A stretch of DNA of 64,000 nt, taken from assembly GCF_007280415.1 (NCBI RefSeq), contig NZ_VKKU01000002.1:1529501-1593500 (forward strand). The letters run 5' to 3'. The notes beneath the pieces were generated by a model. It was given only the letters and a program-made list of their open reading frames with translations, did not search any database and was not told where the DNA came from. How positions within the stretch are numbered: the first letter of the stretch is position 1; the number at the start of each line of letters is the position of its first letter. The translations under genes and the position numbers were made by a program. The stretch comes from Sphingorhabdus contaminans (lineage in GTDB: Bacteria; Pseudomonadota; Alphaproteobacteria; Sphingomonadales; Sphingomonadaceae). Shown one piece after another: positions 16,438 to 26,113 of the stretch.

Positions 16438-17334
16438 CTAGTTTATCAACCGGTTGGCGCGCAGGCGGTCGACGGCAAGATCGATGAATGCGCGCACCTT
16501 GGCGGATGCACGCCTGCCCTCAGGGTGCACAATATGGATTGGCAGCGGGTCCTGTTCAAAGTCCGAGAGTACGGTCTGCAAGCGGCCTTCCACAAGATGC
16601 TCGCCTATCTGGTAGGATAGCACCCGCGATAGACCCCAGCCTTCCAGCGTCGCGCGGATCACACCGTCATAGGTGTTGCAGAACAGTCTTGGCGTAATGT
16701 GCACCTTGTGTTTCTGATCCTGCCCGAAAAACCAGTCGAGCGATGAGAAGGAACTCGTCCCTGCGATCATGCGATGCCGGGCGAGATCTGCTGGTTGCTG
16801 GGGAATACCATGATCCGCAAAATAGGACGGCGCACCGCAGACGACTTGCCGCACCTTACCGACCCGTACCGCGCTCTGGCTGGAATCAGGCAAATGGCCG
16901 ATGCGGATGGCTACGTCTATGCCTTCATCAACCAGGTTTACCACCCGATCAACGAATAGGGAGCGGACCGTGACATCCGGATTCTCTCCAAGAAATTCGG
17001 TCAATATGGGTAGGAGAAATTGCTGCCCGAACAGGACCGATGCCGTCACATGCAGCACGCCGGTCGGACGCGCATAGGACCCTGACGCAGCAGCTTCGGC
17101 TTCTTCCACATCGGCCAAAATCTTGCGGCAATCTTCGAAATAGCGGTTCCCGGCTTCGGTCAAGCGCACCACCCGTGTGGTTCGGGTAAACAATCTGGTG
17201 CCGATTTGCTCTTCAAGCGCGGATACCGCGCGTGTCACCGCGGGCGGGCTCATATGCAATTGCCGCGCGGCTTCGGCAAAGCTGCTGGTCTCGGCCACCT
17301 TGACGAATGTGTGCATCGCCTCAAGCTTTGCCAT
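16438..17334 (-). CDS. LysR family transcriptional regulator
   Basis: This 298-residue LTTR has an N-terminal winged HTH (KLEAMHTFVKVAETSSFAEA then ARQLHMSPPAVTRAVSALE, residues 3-42) and a periplasmic-binding-like effector domain from about residue 90. It belongs to the CrgA/AaeR-like subgroup (RTTRVVRLTEAG). It is divergent from the glutathione transferase gene at 17526, with a 191-bp shared region, so it probably controls that gene and the redox genes downstream. The inducer is unknown, possibly an electrophile. Confidence 0.88.
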   Translation of the reverse strand: MAKLEAMHTFVKVAETSSFAEAARQLHMSPPAVTRAVSALEEQIGTRLFTRTTRVVRLTEAGNRYFEDCRKILADVEEAEAAASGSYARPTGVLHVTASVLFGQQFLLPILTEFLGENPDVTVRSLFVDRVVNLVDEGIDVAIRIGHLPDSSQSAVRVGKVRQVVCGAPSYFADHGIPQQPADLARHRMIAGTSSFSSLDWFFGQDQKHKVHITPRLFCNTYDGVIRATLEGWGLSRVLSYQIGEHLVEGRLQTVLSDFEQDPLPIHIVHPEGRRASAKVRAFIDLAVDRLRANRLIN

Positions 17335-17525
17335 GTTTTGATTCCTTTGACTGTCGCGCTGGAATTATGGGGATGCTTCGTTACGGGAGCAAGAATATTC
17401 CGAAAAATGGAATAGTCCTTTGACTTTTATCTCCGTTCTGTTCGCAAAAGTGCAGGCCCATAAAGGCATTGCAAGAGGCCCAGTCCCCTAATCCACTGTG
17501 GCAGATGCATTATGGAGCTCATCAC

Positions 17526-18146
17526 ATGAAACTTTACTATCATCCTTTGTCTGGCCACGCCCACCGTGCACGGCTGTTTCTTTCGCTAACGCAAACCCCG
17601 TTCGAACTGGTCGAAGTCGACCTGGCCAAAGGCGCGCACAAGGCACCTGAATTTCTGGCGCTCAATCGCTTTGGACAGGTGCCTGTGCTCGACGACGACG
17701 GCAAAATCATCGCAGATTCCGCATCAATCCTGATCTACATCGCCAAAAAGCGTGGTTTGACAGAATGGTTGCCAAGTGATCCTGATGGTGCAGCTGCTGT
17801 ACAGCGCTGGCTTTCGGTCGCTGCCGGCCAGATCGCCTTCGGCCCCGCCGCCGCCCGTTTGATCACCGTATTCGGTGCAGGCTTTAATGCAGAAGAAGTC
17901 ATCGGACGCGCACATGCCGTTCTGAAGAATATCGATGAGGAACTAGCGACAAAGAAATGGATCATCGGCGGCGACCACCCCACCATCGCGGATTTGGCTC
18001 TCTACAGCTACATAGCCCGCGCACCCGAAGGTAATGTCGACCTAACGGCTTATGCAAATATCGACGCCTGGCTGAAGAGCATCGAGGCTTTGCCTAATTT
18101 TGTCCCATTCGTACAGACCCCTGTGGGGCTGGCTGCAGCAGCCTGA
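17526..18146 (+). CDS. Glutathione S-transferase
   Basis: This 206-residue GST has an N-terminal thioredoxin-fold domain ([18 protein letters not shown], cis-Pro in [10 protein letters not shown], then [13 protein letters not shown]) and an all-helical C-terminal domain with the N-capping [13 protein letters not shown]. It conjugates glutathione or has peroxidase activity. The ATG at 17526 is preceded by GGAG, and homologues begin MKLYY; a longer frame from 17469 lacks such support. It is the first gene after the divergent LysR regulator. Confidence 0.88.
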   Translation: MKLYYHPLSGHAHRARLFLSLTQTPFELVEVDLAKGAHKAPEFLALNRFGQVPVLDDDGKIIADSASILIYIAKKRGLTEWLPSDPDGAAAVQRWLSVAAGQIAFGPAAARLITVFGAGFNAEEVIGRAHAVLKNIDEELATKKWIIGGDHPTIADLALYSYIARAPEGNVDLTAYANIDAWLKSIEALPNFVPFVQTPVGLAAAA

Positions 18147-18247
18147 CACCCATCGTCCGGATGTCTTTCCCAAAGGGGGATAAGCATCCGGACGGTCCCC
18201 AAGCACGCACAGATCCCCAAGCCTGTTTCTTCCGGAGCGACGACATA

Positions 18248-18871
18248 ATGACCAAGAAAGTTCTGCTACTGCTAGCTGACGGCTTTGAACCGCTCGAAGC
18301 TGCGGGTTTCACCGATGTATTTGGATGGGCTGGGCTTGAAGGAAACGAGCCAGTCGAACTAGTCTCTGCTGGTTTCAAACCCGTATTACGTTCTACTTTC
18401 GGTCTTTGGGTTATGCCGCAAGCGCAAGTTGCAGAGCTTGACCTGAATGACTTTGACGCACTTGCCATACCGGGCGGATTTGCGCGGTCGGGATTTTATG
18501 ACGAAGCCCTTTCCGAGCCGTTTCTGCGTGTTATTCGGCATTTTGAAGCTCGTGATCGTGATGTCGCATCGGTATGTGTGGCATCGCTGGCATTGGGGGC
18601 AGCGGGTGTTATCGCAGGCCGCAGAGCGACTATCTATCATCAGATTGGCGGCAAGCGAAAAGATCAACTTGAACAATATGGTGCCCTATTTGTGGATCAG
18701 GCTGTTGTCGAAGACGGTCGCTTCATAAGTTCTACAGGACCGGGAACGGCAATCGAAGTAGCCTTACGATTACTCGCCAACCTCACCTCGCCACAAAATG
18801 CGGCCCATATTCGCGCCAAAATGCGTGTTCCCGAACTCGATCAAGAATGGCTGAAACGGCCACAAGTCTGA
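18248..18871 (+). CDS. DJ-1/PfpI family protein
   Basis: This 207-residue protein has the DJ-1/ThiJ pattern: a Glu in LADGFEPLEAAGF, IPGGF, and the reactive Cys elbow ASVCVASLALG. YHQIGGKRK and STGPGT complete the fold. Members act as glyoxalase III, deglycase-like or chaperone proteins under oxidative or carbonyl stress. Start ATG 18248 follows CGGAGCGACGACATA. A clear paralogue of equal length lies at 24143-24766 in the same island. Probably part of a stress-response set with the GSTs; exact reaction unknown. Confidence 0.82.
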   Translation: MTKKVLLLLADGFEPLEAAGFTDVFGWAGLEGNEPVELVSAGFKPVLRSTFGLWVMPQAQVAELDLNDFDALAIPGGFARSGFYDEALSEPFLRVIRHFEARDRDVASVCVASLALGAAGVIAGRRATIYHQIGGKRKDQLEQYGALFVDQAVVEDGRFISSTGPGTAIEVALRLLANLTSPQNAAHIRAKMRVPELDQEWLKRPQV

Positions 18872-18905
18872 CGGAAACTTCCCCTCATTTGAAAAGAGAG
18901 ATGCC

Positions 18906-20972
18906 ATGGACAGCAATGACGAAATCCCGACCGGTTCGCCCTTTCACAGCGGAGAAGTCGAATTGCAGCGCAAGCTGGGCGTTGCCGATCGGATGGAGCA
19001 GTTTGGCCGCCGTGTCATTCGCGATCATATGCCCGAACAGCATCGCGACTTTTTCGAACAATTGCCCTTCGTCGTCGCTGGCACCGTTGATAACGAAGGC
19101 GATGTCTGGGCAACAGTGTTGGCCGGCGCGCCCGGCTTCATGCAATCCCCCGACCCCCGGCAACTCACCATAAATGCCCCATATGATCCAAGCGATCCCG
19201 CGATCAAGGGTCAGAAAAATGGCGATGCCATTGGCCTGCTAGGGATTGAACTGCACTCCCGCCGACGCAACCGCATGAACGGGGCCATTGGCGCAGTTTC
19301 AGAAAGTGGACTTACCGTCGAAGTCGAACATAGCTTCGGCAATTGCCCGCAATATATCCAGACACGCAACTGGCACGCGCTTCCACCCGAAGACCAAGCA
19401 GCGCCAGCGACCGAAAAGCTAACCGCTTTGGATGATGATGCCCGTGCCGCGATTTCAGCTGCCGACACATTTTTCGTCGCATCCTATATCGATCTGGAAG
19501 ATGGCCGCCGTCAAGTTGATGCCTCTCATCGTGGAGGCAAGCCAGGCTTTGTGCGCATCGGCGACGATGATATGCTCACTATTCCCGACTTTGCCGGAAA
19601 TCTGCATTTCAACACATTGGGAAATTTTCTCCGCAACCCGCGTGCCGGGTTGGTCTTTGTTGATTTCAGCAATGGCGACATGTTGCACATGACGGGCAGC
19701 GCAGAAGTCATTTTGGACTCTCCCGACATCGCGGCCTTTCAGGGCGCGGAGCGGCTATGGACTTTTACGCCGCACAAGATCGTCCGACGGAAGGCCGCAT
19801 TTCCCTTACGCTTCGACTTTCTGGATTGGTCACCAAATTCGCTGATGACCGGCGACTGGGATCAAGCTGCGCAACGCCGCAAGGCGGCCGAGCGGGTATC
19901 GGCATGGCGGCCGTTAAAGGTGAGCAAGATTGTCGATGAAAGCAGCGTGATCCGTTCCTTCTATCTGGAACCCATCGACGATGCCGGGTTGATAGCCAAT
20001 CTGGCCGGTCAACATTTGCCTATCCGCGTGCAACCCGATCCCGATGCACCGGCAGTTATACGCACCTACACGCTTTCCTCCGCGCCTTCTGATGGAACCT
20101 ATCGCATCAGCGTGAAGAAGGAAGGCCTGGTTTCCAGCTTTCTGCACGAGCAGGTGGCCGTCGGAAGCATCATCGATGCGCGTCCCCCCGCTGGCAATTT
20201 CACTATCGATGCTGCCGAGCGCCGTCCTGCAGTTCTCATGGCCGCAGGCGTCGGCATCACACCGATGTTGGCGATGTTACGGCATATCGTGTATGAAGGC
20301 CTACGCACGCGGCGCTTCCGGCCCACCATCTTTTTCTATGCCGCACGAAACAAAGCGGAGCGCGCTTTTGACGATGAACTCGGCTTGCTCCTTGCACGCG
20401 CTGGCGGTGCGGTGCGCATCATCCGCTTGCTGGAAGATGCAGAAGGCGCAGAGCAGGGAGTGGATTTTGAGGTTCTGGGCCGGATCGACATGGACTTGCT
20501 GCGCGCTGCGCTTGGTTTCGACGATTATGACTTTCTGATGTGCGGTCCGCCGCCCTTCATGCAAGCGATCTATAATGGGTTGCGCGGACTGAACGTCGCC
20601 GACCATCGGATACATGCCGAGGCGTTCGGGCCTGCGTCTCTGAAACGCCAGGTCGAATCCACACCCGGCGTCCAATTGGCTCCCGCGGCGACAAAGCCCG
20701 TCGCCGTGGCCTTTTCGGCTTCTGGCAAGGAAGCACGTTGGGCACCGGAGAGCGGGAGCTTGCTGGACCTCGCGGAATCGCGCGGACTGACACCCGAATT
20801 CAGTTGTCGCGGCGGCACTTGCGGCACCTGCCGGACCAAGATCCTCGCAGGCGCGGTGACCTATGCCGAACAACCTGCATTCCGGACGGAAAGCGACGAG
20901 GCGTTAATCTGTTGCGCCGTTCCTGCCGCCGAAAATGGCGATGGACCAGTAAGGCTAATACTCGAAATCTGA
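18906..20972 (+). CDS. Fused PNPOx-like / ferredoxin reductase / [2Fe-2S] ferredoxin oxidoreductase
   Basis: This 688-residue multidomain protein has three parts. Residues about 1-320 form a pyridoxamine-phosphate-oxidase-like FMN-binding split barrel. About 335-590 is a ferredoxin-NADP reductase module with FAD motif RTYTLSSAPS and NAD motif AAGVGITPMLAML, followed by MCGPPPFM. About 600-688 is a plant-type [2Fe-2S] domain with CRGGTCGTC and a later Cys in LICCAV. It would pass electrons from NAD(P)H through FAD and iron-sulfur to FMN or an external partner. AAAGAGAG precedes the ATG. It follows DJ-1 closely, probably in one operon. Confidence 0.87.
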   Translation: MDSNDEIPTGSPFHSGEVELQRKLGVADRMEQFGRRVIRDHMPEQHRDFFEQLPFVVAGTVDNEGDVWATVLAGAPGFMQSPDPRQLTINAPYDPSDPAIKGQKNGDAIGLLGIELHSRRRNRMNGAIGAVSESGLTVEVEHSFGNCPQYIQTRNWHALPPEDQAAPATEKLTALDDDARAAISAADTFFVASYIDLEDGRRQVDASHRGGKPGFVRIGDDDMLTIPDFAGNLHFNTLGNFLRNPRAGLVFVDFSNGDMLHMTGSAEVILDSPDIAAFQGAERLWTFTPHKIVRRKAAFPLRFDFLDWSPNSLMTGDWDQAAQRRKAAERVSAWRPLKVSKIVDESSVIRSFYLEPIDDAGLIANLAGQHLPIRVQPDPDAPAVIRTYTLSSAPSDGTYRISVKKEGLVSSFLHEQVAVGSIIDARPPAGNFTIDAAERRPAVLMAAGVGITPMLAMLRHIVYEGLRTRRFRPTIFFYAARNKAERAFDDELGLLLARAGGAVRIIRLLEDAEGAEQGVDFEVLGRIDMDLLRAALGFDDYDFLMCGPPPFMQAIYNGLRGLNVADHRIHAEAFGPASLKRQVESTPGVQLAPAATKPVAVAFSASGKEARWAPESGSLLDLAESRGLTPEFSCRGGTCGTCRTKILAGAVTYAEQPAFRTESDEALICCAVPAAENGDGPVRLILEI

Positions 20973-20999
20973 AACACCCGAATTCAAGGGATATTTAAC

Positions 21000-22019
21000 A
21001 TGGCACTACATCAGCAATACGCGCTTGTGCGCAGCGAAGCGGGTTTTAATCTTGAACAGCAAAGTCATGAATTGGGTGCGCTGCACCCTCGCCAACTACG
21101 AATAAAGGTTAAGGCTGCTAGCCTGAACTATCGGGATTTGCTCACCTTCAATGACCCAGCCGGGAGCAAAGACGGACTTGTCCCTCTTTCAGATGCGGCA
21201 GGGGAGGTTGTTGAAATTGGCTCAGAGGTCCGCAAATGGAAAATCGGTGACCGCGTAAGTCCGGGCTTTTTTCCGGCTTGGACCGACGGGGCATTTTCAC
21301 AAAGCAACCTATCCAACGCGCTTGGCGGAGGGCAGACGGACGGCGTGCTGAGTGAATTTATAACGGCTGACGAAGCGGCAGTCGTTGCTATTCCAGACCA
21401 TTTGGGATTCCACGAAGCAGCCGCGCTCCCTTGTGCAGGTGTAACAGCATGGCATGCCTTGTTCGAGCGAGGCAAAATCCAGCCAGAACAGACCCTTTTG
21501 GTTCAAGGCACCGGCGGCGTTGCCCTGCTGGGTTTACAACTGGCCACGGCAATCGGTGCACGGGTTATTGTCATATCCTCTTCCGACGAAAAACTGGCGA
21601 GAGCAAAGGCCCTCGGTGCGTGGCAGACAATCAACTACAAGAGCCAACCCGATTGGGATCAGGTCGCCCTTGAGCTAACCGATGATCACGGAGTTGACCA
21701 TATTCTCGAACTTGGCGGGCCATCGACCTATGACCGGTCTATCGCCGCAATCGCACCTGGAGGGCAAATAGCGCAAATCGGTGTTCTATCCGGTTTTGGT
21801 TCGCGTCCGGACATGACGCCGCTCCAGTTTAAGAACGCCGCGGTGAATGGAATCTGTGTTGGCTCAGTCGCACATTATGCGGATTTGAATCGGTTTCTCA
21901 GGAAGCACAAGATCCATCCGGTTATCGATGCCGAAATTCCTTTCGACGACGCAGGCACTGCTTACGAATTGCTGCGTTCTGCTGAACATTTTGGGAAAAT
22001 CACCATCTCTGTCGGGTGA
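21000..22019 (+). CDS. Zinc-type/quinone-oxidoreductase-like alcohol dehydrogenase (MDR family)
   Basis: This 339-residue medium-chain dehydrogenase/reductase has the GroES-like N-terminal domain (SLNYRDLLTF, then PLSDAAGEVVEIG). Its Rossmann domain has GTGGVALLGLQLA and LGAWQTINYK, and it ends with GKITISVG. The Cys/His zinc ligands of classic alcohol dehydrogenases are mostly missing, so a quinone or enone reductase is more likely. It starts 27 bp after the fused oxidoreductase gene and is likely co-transcribed with it. Substrate unknown; detoxification of enones or quinones fits the GST-rich surroundings. Confidence 0.85.
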   Translation: MALHQQYALVRSEAGFNLEQQSHELGALHPRQLRIKVKAASLNYRDLLTFNDPAGSKDGLVPLSDAAGEVVEIGSEVRKWKIGDRVSPGFFPAWTDGAFSQSNLSNALGGGQTDGVLSEFITADEAAVVAIPDHLGFHEAAALPCAGVTAWHALFERGKIQPEQTLLVQGTGGVALLGLQLATAIGARVIVISSSDEKLARAKALGAWQTINYKSQPDWDQVALELTDDHGVDHILELGGPSTYDRSIAAIAPGGQIAQIGVLSGFGSRPDMTPLQFKNAAVNGICVGSVAHYADLNRFLRKHKIHPVIDAEIPFDDAGTAYELLRSAEHFGKITISVG

Positions 22020-22286
22020 AAATCAGGAATTACAATTATTGCATTCATCGTAATAGTGCGTTCAATATTTCAATGGTTCTTTCATTGGATGATTTGAACC
22101 ATAAAGGCTTCAGACAGTGAATATACTGCCGCTTCCAATGGAGAAACCCAATGATTTTGCTCATCACCGATTTTGATTACATCCGGACCATCGCCTGCGT
22201 GGCTTGATCCGATGAGCGGACGGCGCGCGCCTCCCCACCCCCTCCTGTGCGCCGTCCGCTACCCTTTCCAACCAAAGGAATTATCT

Positions 22287-22751
22287 ATGTCACGTCCCCC
22301 GCTTCCCCCATTCACGCAACAATCTGCGGCCGAAAAAGTGCGTCTTGCAGAAGACGGCTGGAACAGTCGGGATCCCGGCCGCGTTGCATTGGCGTACACC
22401 GCAGACAGTGCGTGGAGAAACCGCGCGGACTTTCTGAATGGTCGCGAAGCGATTGAAGCTTTCCTGACCCGCAAATGGTCGCGCGAACTGGATTACCGGC
22501 TGGTCAAAGAATTATGGGCCCATGACGGCAACCGTATCGCGGTCCGCTTTGCCTATGAGTATCGCGACGACAGCGGCAGCTGGTTTCGAGCTTATGGTAA
22601 CGAGAATTGGGAATTTGATGCCGATGGTCTGATGCGCCGCCGCATTGCCAGCATCAACGAGCATCCAATCGCCGAAAGCGATCGCAAATTCCATTGGCCC
22701 TTGGGTCGCCGGCCGGATGATCATCCCGGCCTGAGCGATCTCGGTTTCTGA
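22287..22751 (+). CDS. DUF1348 / NTF2-like family protein
   Basis: This 154-residue protein matches the DUF1348 pattern, an NTF2-like fold: [25 protein letters not shown], then [16 protein letters not shown], and an [10 protein letters not shown] finish. The function of the family is unknown. The start at ATG 22287 is chosen because AAAGGAA lies upstream and the conserved N-terminus begins there; the longer frame from 22173 adds a low-complexity extension. It is followed 17 bp later by a small membrane protein gene. Confidence 0.8.
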   Translation: MSRPPLPPFTQQSAAEKVRLAEDGWNSRDPGRVALAYTADSAWRNRADFLNGREAIEAFLTRKWSRELDYRLVKELWAHDGNRIAVRFAYEYRDDSGSWFRAYGNENWEFDADGLMRRRIASINEHPIAESDRKFHWPLGRRPDDHPGLSDLGF

Positions 22752-22768
22752 CACAGAAGGATGTCACC

Positions 22769-23014
22769 ATGCGCATGAATGCCCATTGCCTGAGTAAGGA
22801 TCTGCGTTGGCAGCGACGCTATTTCTTCTCCTGGATTGCCCTTGTCTTTTTTGGCTGTGCGGCCTTTGCAATGGGCGAGGAAGGCACGCTCGCCATTACT
22901 GCCCAAGCTCTCTTTTTCCTTGCCGCCTTTGCGGTCATCATATGGCCGCTATGCGCTGCATTTCAGGTAGAGTGCGACCGTTATGGGAACCCGAAGCAGG
23001 GTCGCAACCCATGA
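22769..23014 (+). CDS. Small hypothetical membrane protein
   Basis: This 81-residue protein has a basic N-terminus, two hydrophobic segments (about residues 19-36 and 43-66) and a polar tail. I do not recognise the family. AGAAGGATG lies upstream of the ATG, with a second ATG two codons later. Its stop overlaps the start of the next glutathione transferase gene by 4 bp (ATGA), which supports real translation. Confidence 0.55.
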   Translation: MRMNAHCLSKDLRWQRRYFFSWIALVFFGCAAFAMGEEGTLAITAQALFFLAAFAVIIWPLCAAFQVECDRYGNPKQGRNP

Positions 23015-23640
23015 TGGACGTATTCACCAGCCCCACCCCCAATGGCATTAAAGTGCCAATCGCTCTGGAAGAACTCGGGATCGCTTACCGCCTTCACCAG
23101 GTCGACCTGAGCCGGGGTGGGGCGTCGGTTCCGGAACTACGGGCGGTCAATCCGAATGCCAAAATTCCCGCAATTGTCGACAAGCTTGCCGATGGACAAT
23201 CGGTACCTGTTTTTGAATCCGGCGCGATTTTGTTGTATATTGCAGGGCTGAAACCGGGACTTATTCCGACCAGCGCAGTGGCGCATGCATCGACTTTAAG
23301 CTGGTTGTTTTTGCAGGTCGCAGGGCTTGGGCCAAATTTTGGCAATGCCAGCTACTTTCTGCGGAATGATCCGGCAAACCTCGTCGCAGTTGAGCGTTTC
23401 CATAGCGAGGCCCGGCGCCATCTGGCATTGCTGGACCATCGGCTTGCCGAGTCAGAATGGCTGAATGGCGAAGACTATTCGATTGCAGACATCGCCCATT
23501 TTTCATGGGTCAGGTCGGCAAGCTACGCAGGCCTTTCTCTTTTGGACTATCGCCACGCACAGGAATGGACCAGCCGGATCGAGCAGCGGGACGCTGTGCG
23601 CCGGGGGATAGAAAGATGCCAGACCGGAAATTCCATCTGA
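23011..23640 (+). CDS. Glutathione S-transferase, YfcG/Nu-like
   Basis: This 209-residue GST has the N-terminal PTPNGIKVPIALEELG, characteristic of disulfide-bond reductase YfcG/YghU-type enzymes where the Asn after Pro contacts glutathione. VNPNAKIPAIVD (cis-Pro) and FESGAILLYIA follow, and the helical domain has DYSIADIAHFSWV. It likely reduces disulfides or organic peroxides with glutathione. The start overlaps the small membrane protein gene; ATG 23011 and 23014 are both possible. Downstream is a 129-residue hypothetical gene after 6 bp. Confidence 0.85.
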   Translation: MMDVFTSPTPNGIKVPIALEELGIAYRLHQVDLSRGGASVPELRAVNPNAKIPAIVDKLADGQSVPVFESGAILLYIAGLKPGLIPTSAVAHASTLSWLFLQVAGLGPNFGNASYFLRNDPANLVAVERFHSEARRHLALLDHRLAESEWLNGEDYSIADIAHFSWVRSASYAGLSLLDYRHAQEWTSRIEQRDAVRRGIERCQTGNSI

Positions 23641-23646
23641 ACTGCT

Positions 23647-24036
23647 ATGCCCAAAAGATTTTTGACTGAACGCCTGAAGCTGCACATTGAACTTGCGCTG
23701 GATCGGGACTGCACGTGCAAGAAAACACTCGCACGACTGGACAGGCGCGCCGACCGGCTTGGCCTGACCGGCGCCGAAGTGGATGCCGCACGGGGCCTGC
23801 ACAGTTTCGACATACGCATTGCCGCCGCAATAGATTTTGCCTGCGCTCTAGGTTCAGATGAACCAGTGCGCATTCACGCAGCCGTCGTTCGCGCATTGAT
23901 GGTTGGCTACAATATGCTTGAACTTAAGGAAGTCGCCAAACTCGCCTATGCTCGCGATTTAGGTGTGGCGAAGCCAAAGGATCTGGAAATAAATCCGGCA
24001 ATGCTTAGAAATTTAGCCCCGCACCAGCAACAATAG
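23647..24036 (+). CDS. Hypothetical protein (AhpD-like helical character possible)
   Basis: This 129-residue, mainly helical protein has a CTC pair near residues 22-24 and a segment ADRLGLTGAEVDAARGLHSFD. The latter resembles, without proof, helices of carboxymuconolactone-decarboxylase/AhpD-fold proteins. I do not recognise it firmly. It lies 6 bp after the GST stop and is probably in the same operon. No signal peptide or membrane segment is seen. Confidence 0.5.
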   Translation: MPKRFLTERLKLHIELALDRDCTCKKTLARLDRRADRLGLTGAEVDAARGLHSFDIRIAAAIDFACALGSDEPVRIHAAVVRALMVGYNMLELKEVAKLAYARDLGVAKPKDLEINPAMLRNLAPHQQQ

Positions 24037-24142
24037 ATTGCCGCGATTCGTCCAATAATGATCGCCCGTCATCGCAATGACTTCCTAATCGTGCTACCGC
24101 GCTCGCAGACCTGAACGGGTCTGACCGAACAGGGGTAGGTCA

Positions 24143-24766
24143 ATGCGAAAACGGGTGCTGATTTTATTGGCCAATGGCTTTGAGGTCATGGAGGCTGGTT
24201 GTTTTACGGAAGTCTTCGGTTGGGCGAATATTTATGGTGCTGCCCCATTTGAACAACTGTCGGTTGGCTTGCGAAGTCCCATTAAAACGACCTTTGGATT
24301 TGATGTCCTTCCCGAAAAGCTGTTGGCTGAAATCAATCCCGAGGATTTTGATGCCTTGGTGATACCGGGGGGCTTCGAGGATGCAGGCTTTTATCAAGAA
24401 GCGCTGTCCGAACCATTTCTCGAAGTCATTCGCAACTTCCACAACCGGCAGGCACCAATAGCCGCAGTTTGCGTAGCTTCGATCGCACTGGCGGCCGCCG
24501 GCATTCTCACAGGGAAAGAAGCAACCGTTTACCACCAACCGGGCGGCAAACGCAAAACAGAGTTGGAGAGCTATGGCGCTCTTTTTGTCGACAGACCTCT
24601 TGTAATTGATGGTCATATAATGAGCTCAACCGGGCCAGGTACTGGAATTGAGCTGGCTTTGAAGTTGCTGGAGATTCTTTCGACGCGTGAGTTTGCGGAC
24701 GAAATACGGCAAAGGATGCGGATTCCTAGTCCAACTCTTGCGTGGCATCAGACTGCTCAGGTTTGA
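24143..24766 (+). CDS. DJ-1/PfpI family protein (second copy)
   Basis: This 207-residue paralogue of 18248-18871 shares the Glu in LANGFEVMEAGCF, IPGGF, the Cys elbow AAVCVASIALA, YHQPGGKRK and STGPGTGIE. The two differ at many positions, so this is an old duplication or separate acquisition. Start ATG follows AGGGGTAGGTCA. It is the last gene of the GST/redox block before the outer-membrane protein. Probable carbonyl- or oxidative-stress protein. Confidence 0.82.
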   Translation: MRKRVLILLANGFEVMEAGCFTEVFGWANIYGAAPFEQLSVGLRSPIKTTFGFDVLPEKLLAEINPEDFDALVIPGGFEDAGFYQEALSEPFLEVIRNFHNRQAPIAAVCVASIALAAAGILTGKEATVYHQPGGKRKTELESYGALFVDRPLVIDGHIMSSTGPGTGIELALKLLEILSTREFADEIRQRMRIPSPTLAWHQTAQV

Positions 24767-25039
24767 TCGTTTAGGTAACTCAATTAGAGACGGGCGCTGC
24801 GCCGCAATTCGTTGCCGAATTTGAAGAAGATCCATCGCGCATCTCGAGATGGCTGTAAGAAGACCGACGTCCGTGTTTTTATCTATGTGGCTGTAGAACG
24901 GCCGCATGCATTCCAGACAATCAACTCATCTATTCCATCAATCGGAATAATATCTTTCACTTTCGTCATATTATAACTACTCTACGATGCGCCTACCTCC
25001 AGTCCACCCCGACATGGGGCCACCAACTGGAGAAACATA

Positions 25040-25645
25040 ATGAAATCCTCTCTCATATCCTTTGCTGTCGTCGCTGCGTTTGGTGCAGCGGCGGCTCCCG
25101 CCCAAGCCGAAACCTTTAACGGCCCCTATGTTGGCGTTACTGCCGGCTGGGAACGGGGCGAAATTGCCGATCGCATCGAAACGCGGCCAATCACCGGCGA
25201 AGTCTCGCGCGATGCGCTCGTACTGGGCGGCTATGCCGGGTACAACGTAAAGGCGACGGACCAAATCGTAATTGGCGCCGAAGCTGGCATCAGCGCAACG
25301 GTCGACGACCGGATCAGCGCCACATCTGCCGGACGGGCGCTCACAATCGACCCGCGCTACAGCTTCGACCTGTCTGCGCGTGCAGGCTATCTCGTGACCG
25401 ACAAAGCGCTGATCTATGTCCGCGGCGGTTATGCCAATACTCGCATTCGCACAACGCTCGCGGCGGCCAGCGGCCTCTTGAGCACGTCAGACAATCTCGA
25501 CGGCATGCAGATTGGCGGCGGCCTCGAATATGCGATCAGCGATCGCGTTTCTGCCCGTGCGGAGTATCGCTACAGCGATTTCGGCACCAATGGCGGACAA
25601 TATGACCGCCACCAGACGCTTGTCGGCGTGAGCTACAATTTCTGA
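25040..25645 (+). CDS. Outer-membrane beta-barrel protein (OmpA-like/porin family)
   Basis: This 201-residue protein has a signal peptide ending near PAQA and a small 8-strand barrel pattern: GPYVGVTAGWERGE, LGGYAGYNVKATDQIVIG, YSFDLSARAGYLV and YVRGGYANT. It closes with ARAEYRYSDFG and a terminal VGVSYNF, ending in Phe as barrel proteins do. The family covers opacity-type and Omp25-like proteins with structural or adhesion roles. GGAGAAACATA precedes its ATG. Its place at the end of the island's redox block does not define a function. Confidence 0.85.
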   Translation: MKSSLISFAVVAAFGAAAAPAQAETFNGPYVGVTAGWERGEIADRIETRPITGEVSRDALVLGGYAGYNVKATDQIVIGAEAGISATVDDRISATSAGRALTIDPRYSFDLSARAGYLVTDKALIYVRGGYANTRIRTTLAAASGLLSTSDNLDGMQIGGGLEYAISDRVSARAEYRYSDFGTNGGQYDRHQTLVGVSYNF

Positions 25646-25681
25646 CATTTGAACTGACCCCCATCTATTGATGAAACCGCA

Positions 25682-25718
25682 CCGCAATGGTGCCCGATTG
25701 ACTGGGGCACCATTGCGG
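25682..25718. repeat. Perfect 14-bp inverted repeat
   Basis: CCGCAATGGTGCCC (25682-25695) and GGGCACCATTGCGG (25705-25718) pair around a 9-bp loop, 37 bp after the outer-membrane protein stop. No T-run follows on either strand, so it is not a typical intrinsic terminator. It may still stabilise the mRNA end. Confidence 0.7.
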
Positions 25719-26113
25719 GAACGGGCGAGAAAAAACCATGACCCAGATTAGCTTTGCGATCCGACCCGTTCCCCAATCCGACTGGCTGTTCCGCTGGCAG
25801 ATGGCCATCAGCACAGCGTTTGCCAGTGGGTCGCTGACAACCGCATTGTTCAATCTCGGCGTATTAATTTCCCTTTCGCTCGTCCGCTCTACGTTGTCGC
25901 GTTTCACCAAGGCGCGACTTTGACCAATGGAGGGTCCGGAATGTCAGCGACACCGAAACGAGCAGCTATGTCTGCTATGTTGTCTTGTCCTGAAAGTCCG
26001 CTTTTAGGGCGTATCGCTGGAAAGTTGCCTTTCATTTGGGAGACGATCCAACGGCAGCTAACGAAGGCTTAAAATCGCGGACCGAATGGCAGTTTTGTTG
26101 TGGATAGCTGCCA

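Noticed and set aside
25738-25923. 61-codon plus-strand frame between the outer-membrane protein and nuclease genes
   Set aside because: It overlaps an equally open minus-strand frame, and neither resembles a known protein. Not strong enough to call a gene.
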